Shown here piece after piece: positions 35,249-43,584 of a stretch of 64,000 nt of DNA. The stretch is from Oligoflexia bacterium. GTDB lineage: Bacteria > Bdellovibrionota > UBA1018. Position 1 is the first letter of the stretch; every line of letters begins with the position of its first letter. Below the pieces are notes generated by a model. The model was not told the DNA's origin and made no database searches. It worked only from the letters and a program-made list of their open reading frames with translations. The DNA is taken from assembly GCA_031292385.1 (NCBI GenBank), contig JARLHE010000016.1, positions 55,114 to 119,113 on the forward strand, given 5' to 3'. Position numbers and translations under genes: made by a program.

Positions 35249-35977
35249 TCAGAGTGCTTTAATGCCGGAAGTCCCATAAAATCCTCCATAGCCAAGATAG
35301 AAATGATACGGAGTGTAGGAAGAAGATGAGTAGCCGCTCGGTCCGTACGCCATCGGTGCCCCACACGACGCGCCAAAGGTTTGGCAGCGGCTGATGGCGT
35401 TCCCGTAAAACGTGCTGAAGTCATATACCGGGTAGTAGAAAGAAGAATAGGCGCTCGAAGCCGGCCCGCTCGTCATCATTCCTCCGCCCATGCCTTGGCT
35501 CACCGGAAGATTGGAATCGCTCCCGAAGAAATCGAGTTTCGAGGCGATCCGTATGGTCTGGTCCGATAAATCCACGATCTGAGGCTGAATATCGGCGCTC
35601 GCCGCCGAAGAGCACGGTGCGGCGGCCTTCGAGCCGGTCTGGGGGTGGGGATCGGCGTCGATCGTTTTTTTCAACGCCTTCAGGTCGTCCATGTATTGCC
35701 GCATTGCTTGAAATCCCGAAAGGCTGGGAGATTGTCCGGGAGTGGGGGCCCGAAAATCCCCGTGGCTTTTGTCGAATGCCTGGACGCGTGGATCGCTTTG
35801 ATGCGCCTTTTTCCAATCCATCAGGTCCTTGTACGGCAGCCGCCCGTCCGTCGGCGGCGGGCCCTGGAACGTTCCGTCCGCGGGCGGAGCGTCGGGAAAC
35901 GCGTCTTGGGTGTGCGCATACCTTCCGGCAAGCAGAAGCGAAAAAAGCACCAAGGATAGCCATCTCATCTGATTCAT
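35249..35977 (-). CDS. Secreted protein of unknown function, Pro/Ser/Gly/Tyr-rich
   Basis: The 242-aa product starts with a signal peptide (residues 1-22). Its N-terminal half is Pro/Asp-rich, with PPADGTFQGPPPTDGRLPYK. The C-terminal third is Gly/Ser/Tyr/Phe-rich, ending with PYHFYLGYGGFYGTSGIKAL. Three Cys lie in the mature part. GGAGA precedes the ATG at 35977. No family was recognised; a surface or envelope role is a guess. It lies 55 bp upstream of the response regulator gene on the same strand. Confidence 0.65.
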   Translation of the reverse strand: MNQMRWLSLVLFSLLLAGRYAHTQDAFPDAPPADGTFQGPPPTDGRLPYKDLMDWKKAHQSDPRVQAFDKSHGDFRAPTPGQSPSLSGFQAMRQYMDDLKALKKTIDADPHPQTGSKAAAPCSSAASADIQPQIVDLSDQTIRIASKLDFFGSDSNLPVSQGMGGGMMTSGPASSAYSSFYYPVYDFSTFYGNAISRCQTFGASCGAPMAYGPSGYSSSSYTPYHFYLGYGGFYGTSGIKAL

Positions 35978-36151
35978 CGCAACTTTCTCCTTTGTCGGCA
36001 GTTCAGCGCCGTCAATGCCAGTATGCATCTCCAGCATTGGGCAAATATGGCGTTTTCCAAAAGGCAAGCGTCTGAAAAGACGGGGCAAACGAGGGCTGTC
36101 AAAAGAATCGACGGCGAGAAAGGCCGGAATTCGCTTTCAGACGACCCGCGA

Positions 36152-36811
36152 TCATTCGATTATTTTTCCGTCCGCCAGATGGATCTGCCTCTTCGCGCGC
36201 GCCGCGAAGTCGGGCTCGTGCGTCACCAAAACAATGCTCGTTCGTTTCTCGCGGTTCGTTTCTTCCAGCATCTTCATGACGGCCTCGCCGTTGATCGAGT
36301 CCAGAGCGCCGGTCGGCTCGTCCGCGAAAAGGTAACGAGGCTCCATGACCAACGAGCGGGCGATCGCCACGCGCTGCTGCTCGCCACCCGAAAGCTGCCT
36401 GGGAAGGCGGTCGAGCTTGCGACCCAGGCCTACTCGTTCCAAGAGCGATTCGGCGTACTCGCGACGAGTCCGTTCCTGGCCGGACCGGCGCGCCGGAAGC
36501 AAGACGTTTTCGAGCGCGGTGAGCTCGGCGATCAGATAATGGAATTGAAACACGAATCCGATTTGCTCGTTTCGAAGACGGCTGAGTTCGGTGGGCGACA
36601 ATCGCCCCACATCCATGCCGTCGATGGAAACCGATCCGGCCGACGGAGTATCGAGACTGCTGAGCACGTACAGCAGGGTGCTCTTGCCCGAGCCGGATCG
36701 GCCCGTCAAAGCGACGAACTCTCCGTCATCGACGCGCAATGAAATATCCGTCAAGACCCGGCTGGGCGGAGAGCCCAAAACCTTATCGACGTGCTCCGCG
36801 ACGATTGCCAT
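36152..36811 (-). CDS. ABC transporter ATP-binding protein (LolD/MacB type)
   Basis: The 219-aa ATPase has Walker A GRSGSGKST (37-45), the signature LSGGEQQRVAIARSL, and Walker B YLFADEPTGALD. It is last in an operon with a FtsX-fold permease, an adaptor, a TolC protein and a MarR regulator, so it probably drives a MacAB-TolC-like efflux or export system. The ATG lies 2 bp after the permease stop; the longer upstream frame overlaps the permease. Confidence 0.93.
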   Translation of the reverse strand: MAIVAEHVDKVLGSPPSRVLTDISLRVDDGEFVALTGRSGSGKSTLLYVLSSLDTPSAGSVSIDGMDVGRLSPTELSRLRNEQIGFVFQFHYLIAELTALENVLLPARRSGQERTRREYAESLLERVGLGRKLDRLPRQLSGGEQQRVAIARSLVMEPRYLFADEPTGALDSINGEAVMKMLEETNREKRTSIVLVTHEPDFAARAKRQIHLADGKIIE

Positions 36812-36813
36812 GA

Positions 36814-38067
36814 TTATTCGACGCCTCCTCGGATGATTTCGATCGGTGTCAGCTTGCTCGCCGCCCTCGAAGGAAGAAAACTTGCGAAGATCGACGCGGC
36901 GATCGCGAGAACCGCCGCCTGCGAATAAATCCCGAAGTTCAACGCGATATGAAGGTGCTCGCTGGTCGTCGATCCCGGCGGACCGGCCATGGTCAGCGTC
37001 TGCAGGTAGCGGCAAACCAGATAACCCACTAGAATGCCCGAGAGCGCGCCGGAGACGCCCAAAAGAAGGCCCTGAAAAAGAAAAAGAAAGAGTATGTCCT
37101 TGGCTTGGTATCCGATGGCTTGGAGAATCGCGACGTCTTTCATCTTCTGGTTCACGGTCATCATCAAGACGTTATAGATCCCGAAACCCGCGACCAACAT
37201 GACCACTCCGACGATCACGTACCGCATCAGGGTTTGAAGGTTGATGATCGAGAAGAAATTCGAGTTGCGCGTATCCCAGCTCTCGATTTTTTCCGGGCTC
37301 ATCTTCGACCAGTTCCGGGCGACTTCGCCGGCTTGGTTATAGTCCTTGAGCTTCACGTCGATCTCGTTGATCCGGTTGGCCGCGTTATCGAGCTTTTGGA
37401 CGTCGGCAAGCGCTCCGAAAGCTTGCAGATCCGAGTTTCGATTGCCGGACTCGTAGATGCCGACCACTTTGAAGGGGGTCGGCGTCCCGGAGCCCACGGT
37501 GACGTTGATATTCTGCGAGAGCTCCACTCCCAGCTGTCTTTGCAGCTCTCGTCCGACGACGATCCGGTTTCCGCCCGATCCGATGTCGCTGAAGCTCCCC
37601 TCGACGATTTTCGAGGCGAGATCGTTCACCTTGGACTGCTTTTCAGGGATGCAGCCCGTAAGCGTGACCGAGGCGGAGGCTCGCGACTTCGATAACAATC
37701 CGGCGACCGTCATTTGAGGCGAATACGCGGCAACTCGCGGATCGGAATCCAGGCGATCGTACCAGCTCATCGGGTTTTCTATGCGGGCGTAATCCTCGCG
37801 TCCCGACGGGCGGGCCGACCAGAAAACGTGCCCCATGTCCGATCCGAAAAAAGCCTCGTCGAGCGAGTGCGTCTCCAAGAGGTCCTGCCGATATTGAATG
37901 AAAACGTGAGCGCTGCTGTTGACCAGCTGATCGATGATATAACGCTGAAATCCGACGAAAAAACCCGAAATCGTCACATAGCCGGCCGCGCCCAGGAAAA
38001 TCCCGAGCAAAGTAAAAAGCGACTGCCTCTTTCTCGAGACCAGGTATTTCAACGCAAGCGAGATCAT
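36814..38067 (-). CDS. MacB/FtsX-type ABC transporter permease
   Basis: The 417-aa product has the MacB layout: one N-terminal membrane helix (YVSRKRQSLFTLLGIFLG), a periplasmic domain of about 220 residues, and three C-terminal helices with the FtsX block (IGYQAKDILFLFLFQGLLLG). Its start overlaps the adaptor stop by 4 bp. Together they suggest a mechanotransmission-type export complex. Confidence 0.92.
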   Translation of the reverse strand: MISLALKYLVSRKRQSLFTLLGIFLGAAGYVTISGFFVGFQRYIIDQLVNSSAHVFIQYRQDLLETHSLDEAFFGSDMGHVFWSARPSGREDYARIENPMSWYDRLDSDPRVAAYSPQMTVAGLLSKSRASASVTLTGCIPEKQSKVNDLASKIVEGSFSDIGSGGNRIVVGRELQRQLGVELSQNINVTVGSGTPTPFKVVGIYESGNRNSDLQAFGALADVQKLDNAANRINEIDVKLKDYNQAGEVARNWSKMSPEKIESWDTRNSNFFSIINLQTLMRYVIVGVVMLVAGFGIYNVLMMTVNQKMKDVAILQAIGYQAKDILFLFLFQGLLLGVSGALSGILVGYLVCRYLQTLTMAGPPGSTTSEHLHIALNFGIYSQAAVLAIAASIFASFLPSRAASKLTPIEIIRGGVE

Positions 38068-38843
38068 GAGCTTGCCCTCGTCTTCACGACGACCTGATCT
38101 CCTTCCTTGAGATCCCCTGAGATCACTTCAGCGACTGATCCGTCGATCAAGCCCAGCTTGACGTGCACGGTCAGCCTGTTCGATCCGCGGCGCACGTCGA
38201 GCTGATCCCCGTCGAGTGCGGCGACCGGCACGAGAAGAACGCTTTCTTTCTTAGCGAGGACGATCGCGACGTCGGCGGTCATCCCCGGTAGAATGCTCGC
38301 GGGCAGGTCCTGAACCGAAATCCTGGCCAAGAAATCCGATCCGCTCGAGTAAACCGATTCCACGCGCCCATGAAAGGCTTTGTTTCGCATCCCGTCGAAG
38401 CTGATTTTCACCGGAAGTCCGGCTTTGATCTTGAGAGCGCCCTGCTGTTCGATCGAAGCGGAAAGATAAAGATCGTTCATATCCGTTAAAGTCATGACGG
38501 AAGTCTGGGAAAAGACGGTCTCTCCCTGCTTGAGCGATAGGCTCGATACGACTCCGGAAAACGGCGCTCTAAATTCGCCCACCCCGTCCAAATCGACCAG
38601 GCGTTGTCCCGTTTTGACGGCGTCTCCTTCTTTCACGTAAAAGCGCTTGATGCTGGTCGTGACGCCGCTTTTGATTTGAAGGCTTCGCTGGGCCGTCAAG
38701 GTTCCAATGCCGTATACCGATTCGACAATCGAACCGTGCCGAACCGTCTGAAGTTCGGAATGGCCGCTCTGTGGCCTGACCGCCAAGGCGGCTCCTGAAA
38801 CGGCGAAGATGATTGCTCCGATGATCGCTGCTTTCTTTCTCAT
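38064..38843 (-). CDS. Periplasmic adaptor (membrane fusion) protein, MacA/HlyD type
   Basis: The 259-aa product has an N-terminal membrane anchor (residues 5-21), a biotinyl-lipoyl-like half motif (GDAVKTGQRLVDLD and APFSGVVSSLSLKQGETV), a beta-barrel domain, and a C-terminal membrane-proximal domain (LPGMTADVAIVLAKKESVLL). The alpha-helical hairpin is essentially absent, so the protein is short for a TolC-contacting adaptor. It is coupled to the permease by a 4-bp overlap. Confidence 0.88.
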   Translation of the reverse strand: MRKKAAIIGAIIFAVSGAALAVRPQSGHSELQTVRHGSIVESVYGIGTLTAQRSLQIKSGVTTSIKRFYVKEGDAVKTGQRLVDLDGVGEFRAPFSGVVSSLSLKQGETVFSQTSVMTLTDMNDLYLSASIEQQGALKIKAGLPVKISFDGMRNKAFHGRVESVYSSGSDFLARISVQDLPASILPGMTADVAIVLAKKESVLLVPVAALDGDQLDVRRGSNRLTVHVKLGLIDGSVAEVISGDLKEGDQVVVKTRASS

Positions 38844-38851
38844 GACGCTAC

Positions 38852-40132
38852 CTATTTTCCGATGTTGAGCCTTGCGGATTCGGCCAAGAGTTTGGAGTAG
38901 TCGGAGAGGACGATAAATTTCTGCCGATCTGACGATCGCTTGGATTCCTGAGCCGATGTCAGCGCGCTCAGGACATCGGTGTTGGTCGCGATTCCCAGGC
39001 GATTATCCTTGTGCCGGAGCTCGTAGCTCTTTTGGGCGAGCGCGCTCGCGCTGGCGAGTTTCTCCATTTGCTTCGTGTCGGCGGCGAGCGCCCGATAAAC
39101 GGTGCGGACCGACTGGGATGCTTGCTCCTTGGTTTGATGAAAGGCGATTTCCTTGGCGGTCTCGACCGAGGACTGTTCCGATACCTGCGCGCGCGTGCTT
39201 CCGCCCGAAAATAGGGGAATGCTCAGGCTAAGAGTCGTGTCCCAGGCTATGCCTTGGTAAATGCCGGGCCGATAAGGGTAGTAATTCGCGGCGAAATCGA
39301 GACTCGGAAGATAGCCGGCCTTCGTCGCTTGCAGATTTCCGTCCGCGACGTCGATATCGCTCTTGGCCCGCTTCACGTCGGGTCGCTCCTCGATCTTATC
39401 CAGCCAATAGCTGAGATCGTGAGCCTCCGGGGTTTTTTGTAAGGCGCTCGCGAGCTCTACGTCGACGGGAAGCCCCGTCAGATAAGCGAGCGTTTCCTCA
39501 TACGTGGCCAGCAGCCCATCGACGTTCGATGCCGACGCCTCGAGGTTAGCGATGGAAGACTCGACGGAGACCACGTCCGCGTCGCGCGAGCGACCGAATT
39601 TTCTCGAGTCCAGAAGCTCCCGGCGCCTCCGCTGATCGCTCTCGATTTCGGCGAGATAATTTTTGAGATCGGATCGGTACGCCAAAACGCTGTAAAATGC
39701 CTGCGCGGTGTCTTCGAAGAGCTGAACGACCGCTTGCGCATGGGCCGCTTCGTAATAAACTTTTTGGCTTTTCTTGGAGTGGATGCTGGCGAGATCCTTG
39801 AGCCCGTTGAACAGATTCTGCTTCAACGTGATCGCAGCCGAGCTTTGATTGGAAGGAAAGATGGTCTGCCCGAGGCCGGTATTCGGGGTCTGCTGCATCG
39901 AGAACGAGCCGTTTCCAGAAATGGTCGGGAAATAGTTCGCGCGGGCTTCGTTGATCTGCGCCTCGGCCTGGTTTATTTGACTCACGTCGATGGCGAGAGT
40001 GTCGCTTCGCTTCAAGGCGAGCGAAAAGCAATCGTCAAGGTTATAGGGGCCAATGGTCGACCCGGCGGAGGCCCAGACACTCGGCAAGACGCTCGAAACA
40101 AGCGCGATCCAAAGAGCGAAAAGCCGGCGCAT
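38852..40132 (-). CDS. TolC-family outer membrane efflux protein (MacAB operon)
   Basis: The 426-aa product has a signal peptide (residues 1-22) and two long helical repeats with TolC-family features (LDDCFSLALKRSDTLAIDVS, AEAQINEARANYFPTISGNG). It forms the outer-membrane exit duct. It starts 1 bp after the MarR regulator stop and 8 bp before the adaptor. Confidence 0.9.
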   Translation of the reverse strand: MRRLFALWIALVSSVLPSVWASAGSTIGPYNLDDCFSLALKRSDTLAIDVSQINQAEAQINEARANYFPTISGNGSFSMQQTPNTGLGQTIFPSNQSSAAITLKQNLFNGLKDLASIHSKKSQKVYYEAAHAQAVVQLFEDTAQAFYSVLAYRSDLKNYLAEIESDQRRRRELLDSRKFGRSRDADVVSVESSIANLEASASNVDGLLATYEETLAYLTGLPVDVELASALQKTPEAHDLSYWLDKIEERPDVKRAKSDIDVADGNLQATKAGYLPSLDFAANYYPYRPGIYQGIAWDTTLSLSIPLFSGGSTRAQVSEQSSVETAKEIAFHQTKEQASQSVRTVYRALAADTKQMEKLASASALAQKSYELRHKDNRLGIATNTDVLSALTSAQESKRSSDRQKFIVLSDYSKLLAESARLNIGK

Positions 40133-40133
40133 C

Positions 40134-40637
40134 TCAGTAGCCCCCGTTCTTGCCTGCCGCGATCTCGAGTATTTCCAGTATGCGCCGATGTGCGTTCAGG
40201 AAATCGCCTCTTTCGCTGGCGGAAAGAGCCTGGACGATCTCCCCAAAAGCGGTCATGAGACTCGTCTTTTCCTCGACGGCGCGGGACAGTCCTTTTTTCG
40301 ATAAGGTGAGGAGCACGACGCGATCGTCCTCGCTCGATCGCTCGCGGGTGACGAATCCGAGGGAGACCAGTTTTTTGATGCCGGGCGTGAGGCTTCCCGC
40401 TGTGATCGCGAGGGCCGAGGCCAGCTCGCCCATATTTGCCGGCTTCCCGTGCTCGGCAAGTTCTTGGAGTATTCGGATCTGCGCGGGCGGAAGGTTGGGC
40501 GTCAGAGAAGGGTAGCGATCCAGGAATCGGCCCATGACTCGAAACATGCGCGGCGCCAATTCGGCGAGAGCATCCACGATCTCGTTGCAATCTTGCGGGG
40601 CGCTCGGGACAGTTTGAGACTCAAAATATTCGCTCAT
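40134..40637 (-). CDS. MarR-family transcriptional regulator
   Basis: The 167-aa product has a winged-helix domain: PPAQIRILQELAEHGKPANM, GELASALAITAGSLTPGIKK as recognition helix, and the wing RERSSEDDRVVLLTLSKKG with the conserved DxR. It is the first gene of the efflux operon and probably represses it. The 57 bases upstream (40638-40694) are AT-rich and could hold promoter and operator. Confidence 0.92.
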   Translation of the reverse strand: MSEYFESQTVPSAPQDCNEIVDALAELAPRMFRVMGRFLDRYPSLTPNLPPAQIRILQELAEHGKPANMGELASALAITAGSLTPGIKKLVSLGFVTRERSSEDDRVVLLTLSKKGLSRAVEEKTSLMTAFGEIVQALSASERGDFLNAHRRILEILEIAAGKNGGY

Positions 40638-40694
40638 ATGAATATCTTCGAATCAAACTATTGCTGAATTGTGGCGACCCAGTTCTTCGCGGAG

Positions 40695-41195
40695 CTACCG
40701 CTGGCGTCTCCGCCGATGCTCGAATCGTTGCAGCCGGAAGTCCGTCAAAGAGCCTCTTGCACGAGATTCATTGCACCGAGGTTTCTGAGATTTGGACATC
40801 CAATGAAACGCGAGCGTCGGCAGAAGCAAAAGGCCGAACCAGGGATGGTATTTTTCGGCGAGCTTGATCATGTCCTCGCTGCCGTAAAGAAGGACGGTGC
40901 CGGTTCCGACCAAGCAGCCCAACAGGAACAGAAACAGCCAGCCTGAGAACCGGTGCTGTCGCCCGCGGATCGAGGGCTTGATATGTGTGATCCATAAAGT
41001 GCCGATCGTGAAAATGAAGAATAACGCGAGGACGAAATGGGCCGGGCCGAAGACGCGTTCGTAAAAGCCGGGCTCAGGGCCGAATTCACCCGACTTGCGG
41101 AAGAACTGGCGCAATAGCCAATAGGTCGCGCCGCTGAGGTAAAGCGCCGTGAACGAAACGCGCAGCAGCCGTTTGTGTTTTTGCGCTACTTTCAA
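40695..41195 (-). CDS. Small membrane protein with conserved-looking histidines (cytochrome b/DUF4405-like)
   Basis: The 166-aa product has four membrane helices, with His in GPAHFVLALFFIF, ITHIKP and in the last segment HPWFGLLLLPTLAFHWM. These are possible heme b ligands, as in DUF4405-type proteins that pair with FMN-binding proteins. The start is TTG 41195, overlapping the apbE stop (TTGA), with GGGAAAGG upstream. The Arg-rich C-terminal 33 residues look unlike the rest. The heme assignment is inference. Confidence 0.62.
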   Translation of the reverse strand: MKVAQKHKRLLRVSFTALYLSGATYWLLRQFFRKSGEFGPEPGFYERVFGPAHFVLALFFIFTIGTLWITHIKPSIRGRQHRFSGWLFLFLLGCLVGTGTVLLYGSEDMIKLAEKYHPWFGLLLLPTLAFHWMSKSQKPRCNESRARGSLTDFRLQRFEHRRRRQR

Positions 41196-42010
41196 GTCAG
41201 CGCCTTTCCCTGCCGGTCGAAAAGATAGATCATCCCGACTTCCAGATCCGATGCCATTGCCCGGGTCGCGTCGCCGAGGAGCGCGACCTTCGCGATCGCG
41301 TCGGCGATTCCACAGCTTTTTGCCACGACGCTCGCGCTGAGAGCAGGGGCGTCCGTCCTCGTGTTTTGCGGATATCGCGCTGAGGCCGTGCCGACCGAGC
41401 AAAGGCTCCCCTGGAGCGAGCTGGTCGCGAGGGCAGCGTTCTGGATCGTGAGCGAATAACGGCCGTCGCCGTCCTCGCCTGGAACGCGAAGCTCGATGCG
41501 TTCCTCGTGCGAGCAACGCAGGTCGCCCCCGGCGTTGATCAGGATCTTGGCATCGGGCGCAGAGTTTCGAAGCCGCTCGAAAACCTGGTCGACGATGTAG
41601 CCTTTCGCGATGCCCCCGAGATCGAAAGCGCACGTGGATAGCTTCTTGATCGCCTGGTCTTTGAGCTCATAGCATTGGCCCGGGCCGTGAGGGCATTCGG
41701 GCATCAGCCGAAAGCTGCCGTGAGAACAGCGCTCGATCGTCTCGCCGAGTGCCAGGATCCGGTTCAGTTCGTCGCTCCCGGGTATCCAGGTGCCGGCTTC
41801 GCGTCCGTTCAGGCGGCTCAGCTCGCTTTCCGGATCGAACCGGCTGAACACCTTTTCCAGGCGCGCGATTTCCTGAAACGCCTCACCGATCAGGATGAAT
41901 GCTCGTTCGCGCGAGCCGAGCGGCGCGCCGGGCTTCGCGGAAATCGCGATCTCGACTATCGTTCCCAAGGCGGGACGCGCTCGTCTAAAGCTGGGCGCGC
42001 AAGGATTCAT
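41192..42010 (-). CDS. apbE: ApbE-type FAD:protein FMN transferase
   Basis: ApbE moves FMN from FAD onto a Ser/Thr of a target protein. Family blocks are FSRFDPESELSRLN, CAFDLGGIAKGYIVDQV, ILINAGGDLR and GIADAIAKVALL. No signal peptide or lipobox is seen at the N-terminus (MNPCAPSFRRARPALGTIVE), which is unusual because most family members act in the periplasm; the true start may differ. It overlaps the FMN-binding protein gene by 26 bp and its stop touches the next start. The neighbour is the obvious target. Confidence 0.88.
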   Translation of the reverse strand: MNPCAPSFRRARPALGTIVEIAISAKPGAPLGSRERAFILIGEAFQEIARLEKVFSRFDPESELSRLNGREAGTWIPGSDELNRILALGETIERCSHGSFRLMPECPHGPGQCYELKDQAIKKLSTCAFDLGGIAKGYIVDQVFERLRNSAPDAKILINAGGDLRCSHEERIELRVPGEDGDGRYSLTIQNAALATSSLQGSLCSVGTASARYPQNTRTDAPALSASVVAKSCGIADAIAKVALLGDATRAMASDLEVGMIYLFDRQGKALT

Positions 42011-42524
42011 AAGTCTTGATGAGGCGGCGAACCCCTCCGGTGACGTGGACCGAGGAGAGCGTGGCGCCGCTGATGTTCTTGATGTCGGAGTTCACTTTGA
42101 GCGTGGCGCTTGCGTTTTTTCCGACGAACTGCTGGCGCCATTCGGGGGTCCGCACCTGACTGCCATAGGTCTCGCGGTACTCGAGGATCTCGATTCCGCG
42201 GACCGAGCCGTCGGCTGCCACTCCTACCGCGATCGTGATGAACTCGTGTTTGCCGAGAACCTGGTCGATGAAGACCGTGTCCTTATTGGGAGCCACGTAG
42301 GCTATCAGCTTCGTCGACCGGACCGTCTCGCCCGAGGTTTTCTCGATCGCGGATTTTTGCTCGGGCGTGAGCGTGATTTCCTTCCGCGCCAGTTTTTCCG
42401 ACGGGAACATCAGTTGCACCGCTTGATCTTCGGAAAGATAGACCGTGGCGTGCGCGACGATCGGCAGAGGGCTCAGGAGCCCGAGCCCCACCCCGATAGC
42501 CAGCTTAGGATTTCTGTAATTCAT
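41985..42524 (-). CDS. FMN-binding domain protein with flavinylation motif
   Basis: The 179-aa product has a signal peptide or anchor (residues 8-25) and an FMN-binding domain like RnfG/NqrC, with VGVAADGSVRGIEILEYRET. The motif SGATLSS near the C-terminus (NISGATLSSVHVTGGVRRL) matches the S/T-G-A-T-x-S flavinylation site that ApbE modifies. It is predicted to carry electrons on the periplasmic side, between an outer-membrane protein gene and apbE. Confidence 0.87.
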   Translation of the reverse strand: MNYRNPKLAIGVGLGLLSPLPIVAHATVYLSEDQAVQLMFPSEKLARKEITLTPEQKSAIEKTSGETVRSTKLIAYVAPNKDTVFIDQVLGKHEFITIAVGVAADGSVRGIEILEYRETYGSQVRTPEWRQQFVGKNASATLKVNSDIKNISGATLSSVHVTGGVRRLIKTYESLRAQL

Positions 42525-42557
42525 AAAAAACCGCCTCTTTTATAGCGAAACAGGGAA

Positions 42558-43463
42558 TTAGAACGGAATTCCCATTTTTGCCGTGATCTCCCAGCGTTCG
42601 TGAGAGTGCAGGTAGAGATTCTCGCCGATGTACGATCCGCTCGAGTCGACGCCGGTAGGGTCGCCGTAGAATTGCCGCAAGACTCCGAGGGTCGCCCAGT
42701 ACTTGGGCCCGCCGTAGTGGATCGCGGGTCCGGTCCAGAAGACCGAGTGATCGTGCGAATAAAAATTTCCGACTTCGTTGTGGTTGCGGATTTCCCACCC
42801 CGCGTACCAGTTGGGCGCCACGCGATAAGTAGCGCCAAGCTCGTTGTTCCAGTCGAACTCTCCCAGGAATTGCTCGTCGCCGGGCGCGTAGCGGAAATAT
42901 TCCCATTCGGCCACGAGGTTGTAGGCCAGGATCAGCTGATCGTCCAAAAAGTTCTTCTGGAGAAGGATCCTGTATTCCATCTCGGTCGAATCAAAGGTGC
43001 GCGCGCCATTATGGATGTCGTGAAAGTCCCACTCGGGCTCGATATAAAACGCCAGGCCGATCGGATCCGAGATAGGGCTTAGCACTCGGTAAATGAACTC
43101 GGCCGAAACGCTGTCCAGCGCGAAGCCGTTGCGGCTGAAGCCGTCGTACAGCCCCGGGCCGTCGCCTCCGGTGGGATTGTTATCGTCGGGCGCATTCGAC
43201 GCGTGGATATAGCCGTAGTTGACGTAAAACGCGGCTTGGAAGTTATCGGTGATGCCGTATTCGAACTCGGATTTCAAATCCGTCGCGTTAAACGTGCCGA
43301 AGGCTCTGCCGCTGCGGTTGCGGACGGTCTGTTCGAGCTCGAAGTGCCCTTGCGGGACCGTTTCGGTCGTGTAGACGCGGCTGAATAATCCTTCACCCGC
43401 CAAGGCGGGGGAGCTCAGAAGTGTCAAAATGGCGAGAGAAGAGATCGAAGTTATTGATTTCAT
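42558..43463 (-). CDS. Outer-membrane beta-barrel protein (DUF6662-like) at the head of the Fur-box operon
   Basis: The 301-aa product has a signal peptide (residues 1-22) and alternating aromatic-rich strands such as FQAAFYVNYGYIHASNAPDD and LAFYIEPEWDFHD. It ends in a C-terminal Phe (AKMGIPF), the outer-membrane barrel sorting signal. It resembles DUF6662-type proteins; that name is tentative. AAGGA precedes ATG 43463, and the Fur-like box is 39 bp upstream. It may detect, bind or pass an iron compound, by context only. Confidence 0.7.
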   Translation of the reverse strand: MKSITSISSLAILTLLSSPALAGEGLFSRVYTTETVPQGHFELEQTVRNRSGRAFGTFNATDLKSEFEYGITDNFQAAFYVNYGYIHASNAPDDNNPTGGDGPGLYDGFSRNGFALDSVSAEFIYRVLSPISDPIGLAFYIEPEWDFHDIHNGARTFDSTEMEYRILLQKNFLDDQLILAYNLVAEWEYFRYAPGDEQFLGEFDWNNELGATYRVAPNWYAGWEIRNHNEVGNFYSHDHSVFWTGPAIHYGGPKYWATLGVLRQFYGDPTGVDSSGSYIGENLYLHSHERWEITAKMGIPF

Positions 43464-43501
43464 TCAAATAAATTCCTTGAGTGGATTTCTGATAATGAAA
43501 T

Positions 43502-43516
43502 TGAGAATTGTTCTCA
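43502..43516. promoter_or_regulatory. Fur-box-like operator upstream of the FMN/ApbE operon
   Basis: TGAGAATTGTTCTCA is an inverted repeat (TGAGAA, 3 bases, TTCTCA) inside an AT-rich stretch with flanking AATGAAAT and TTAATG. It matches the core of Fur boxes and lies 39 bp before the first gene of the minus-strand operon. It predicts repression of that operon when iron is plentiful. Confidence 0.65.
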
Positions 43517-43584
43517 TTAATGTCGATCGCTGTAAAGAGCTTTTTATCGGCACCGGTGGATGCGGAGAAATTGGAAGCCAACTC

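Noticed and set aside
40638..40694. MarR operator palindrome upstream of the regulator
   Set aside because: AT-rich with TTCGAA and repeated ATATTC pieces, but no symmetrical operator of convincing quality could be drawn.
43393..43581. 62-aa minus-strand frame across the Fur-box region
   Set aside because: It overlaps the signal-peptide start of the barrel protein in another frame and the operator, and has no domain.
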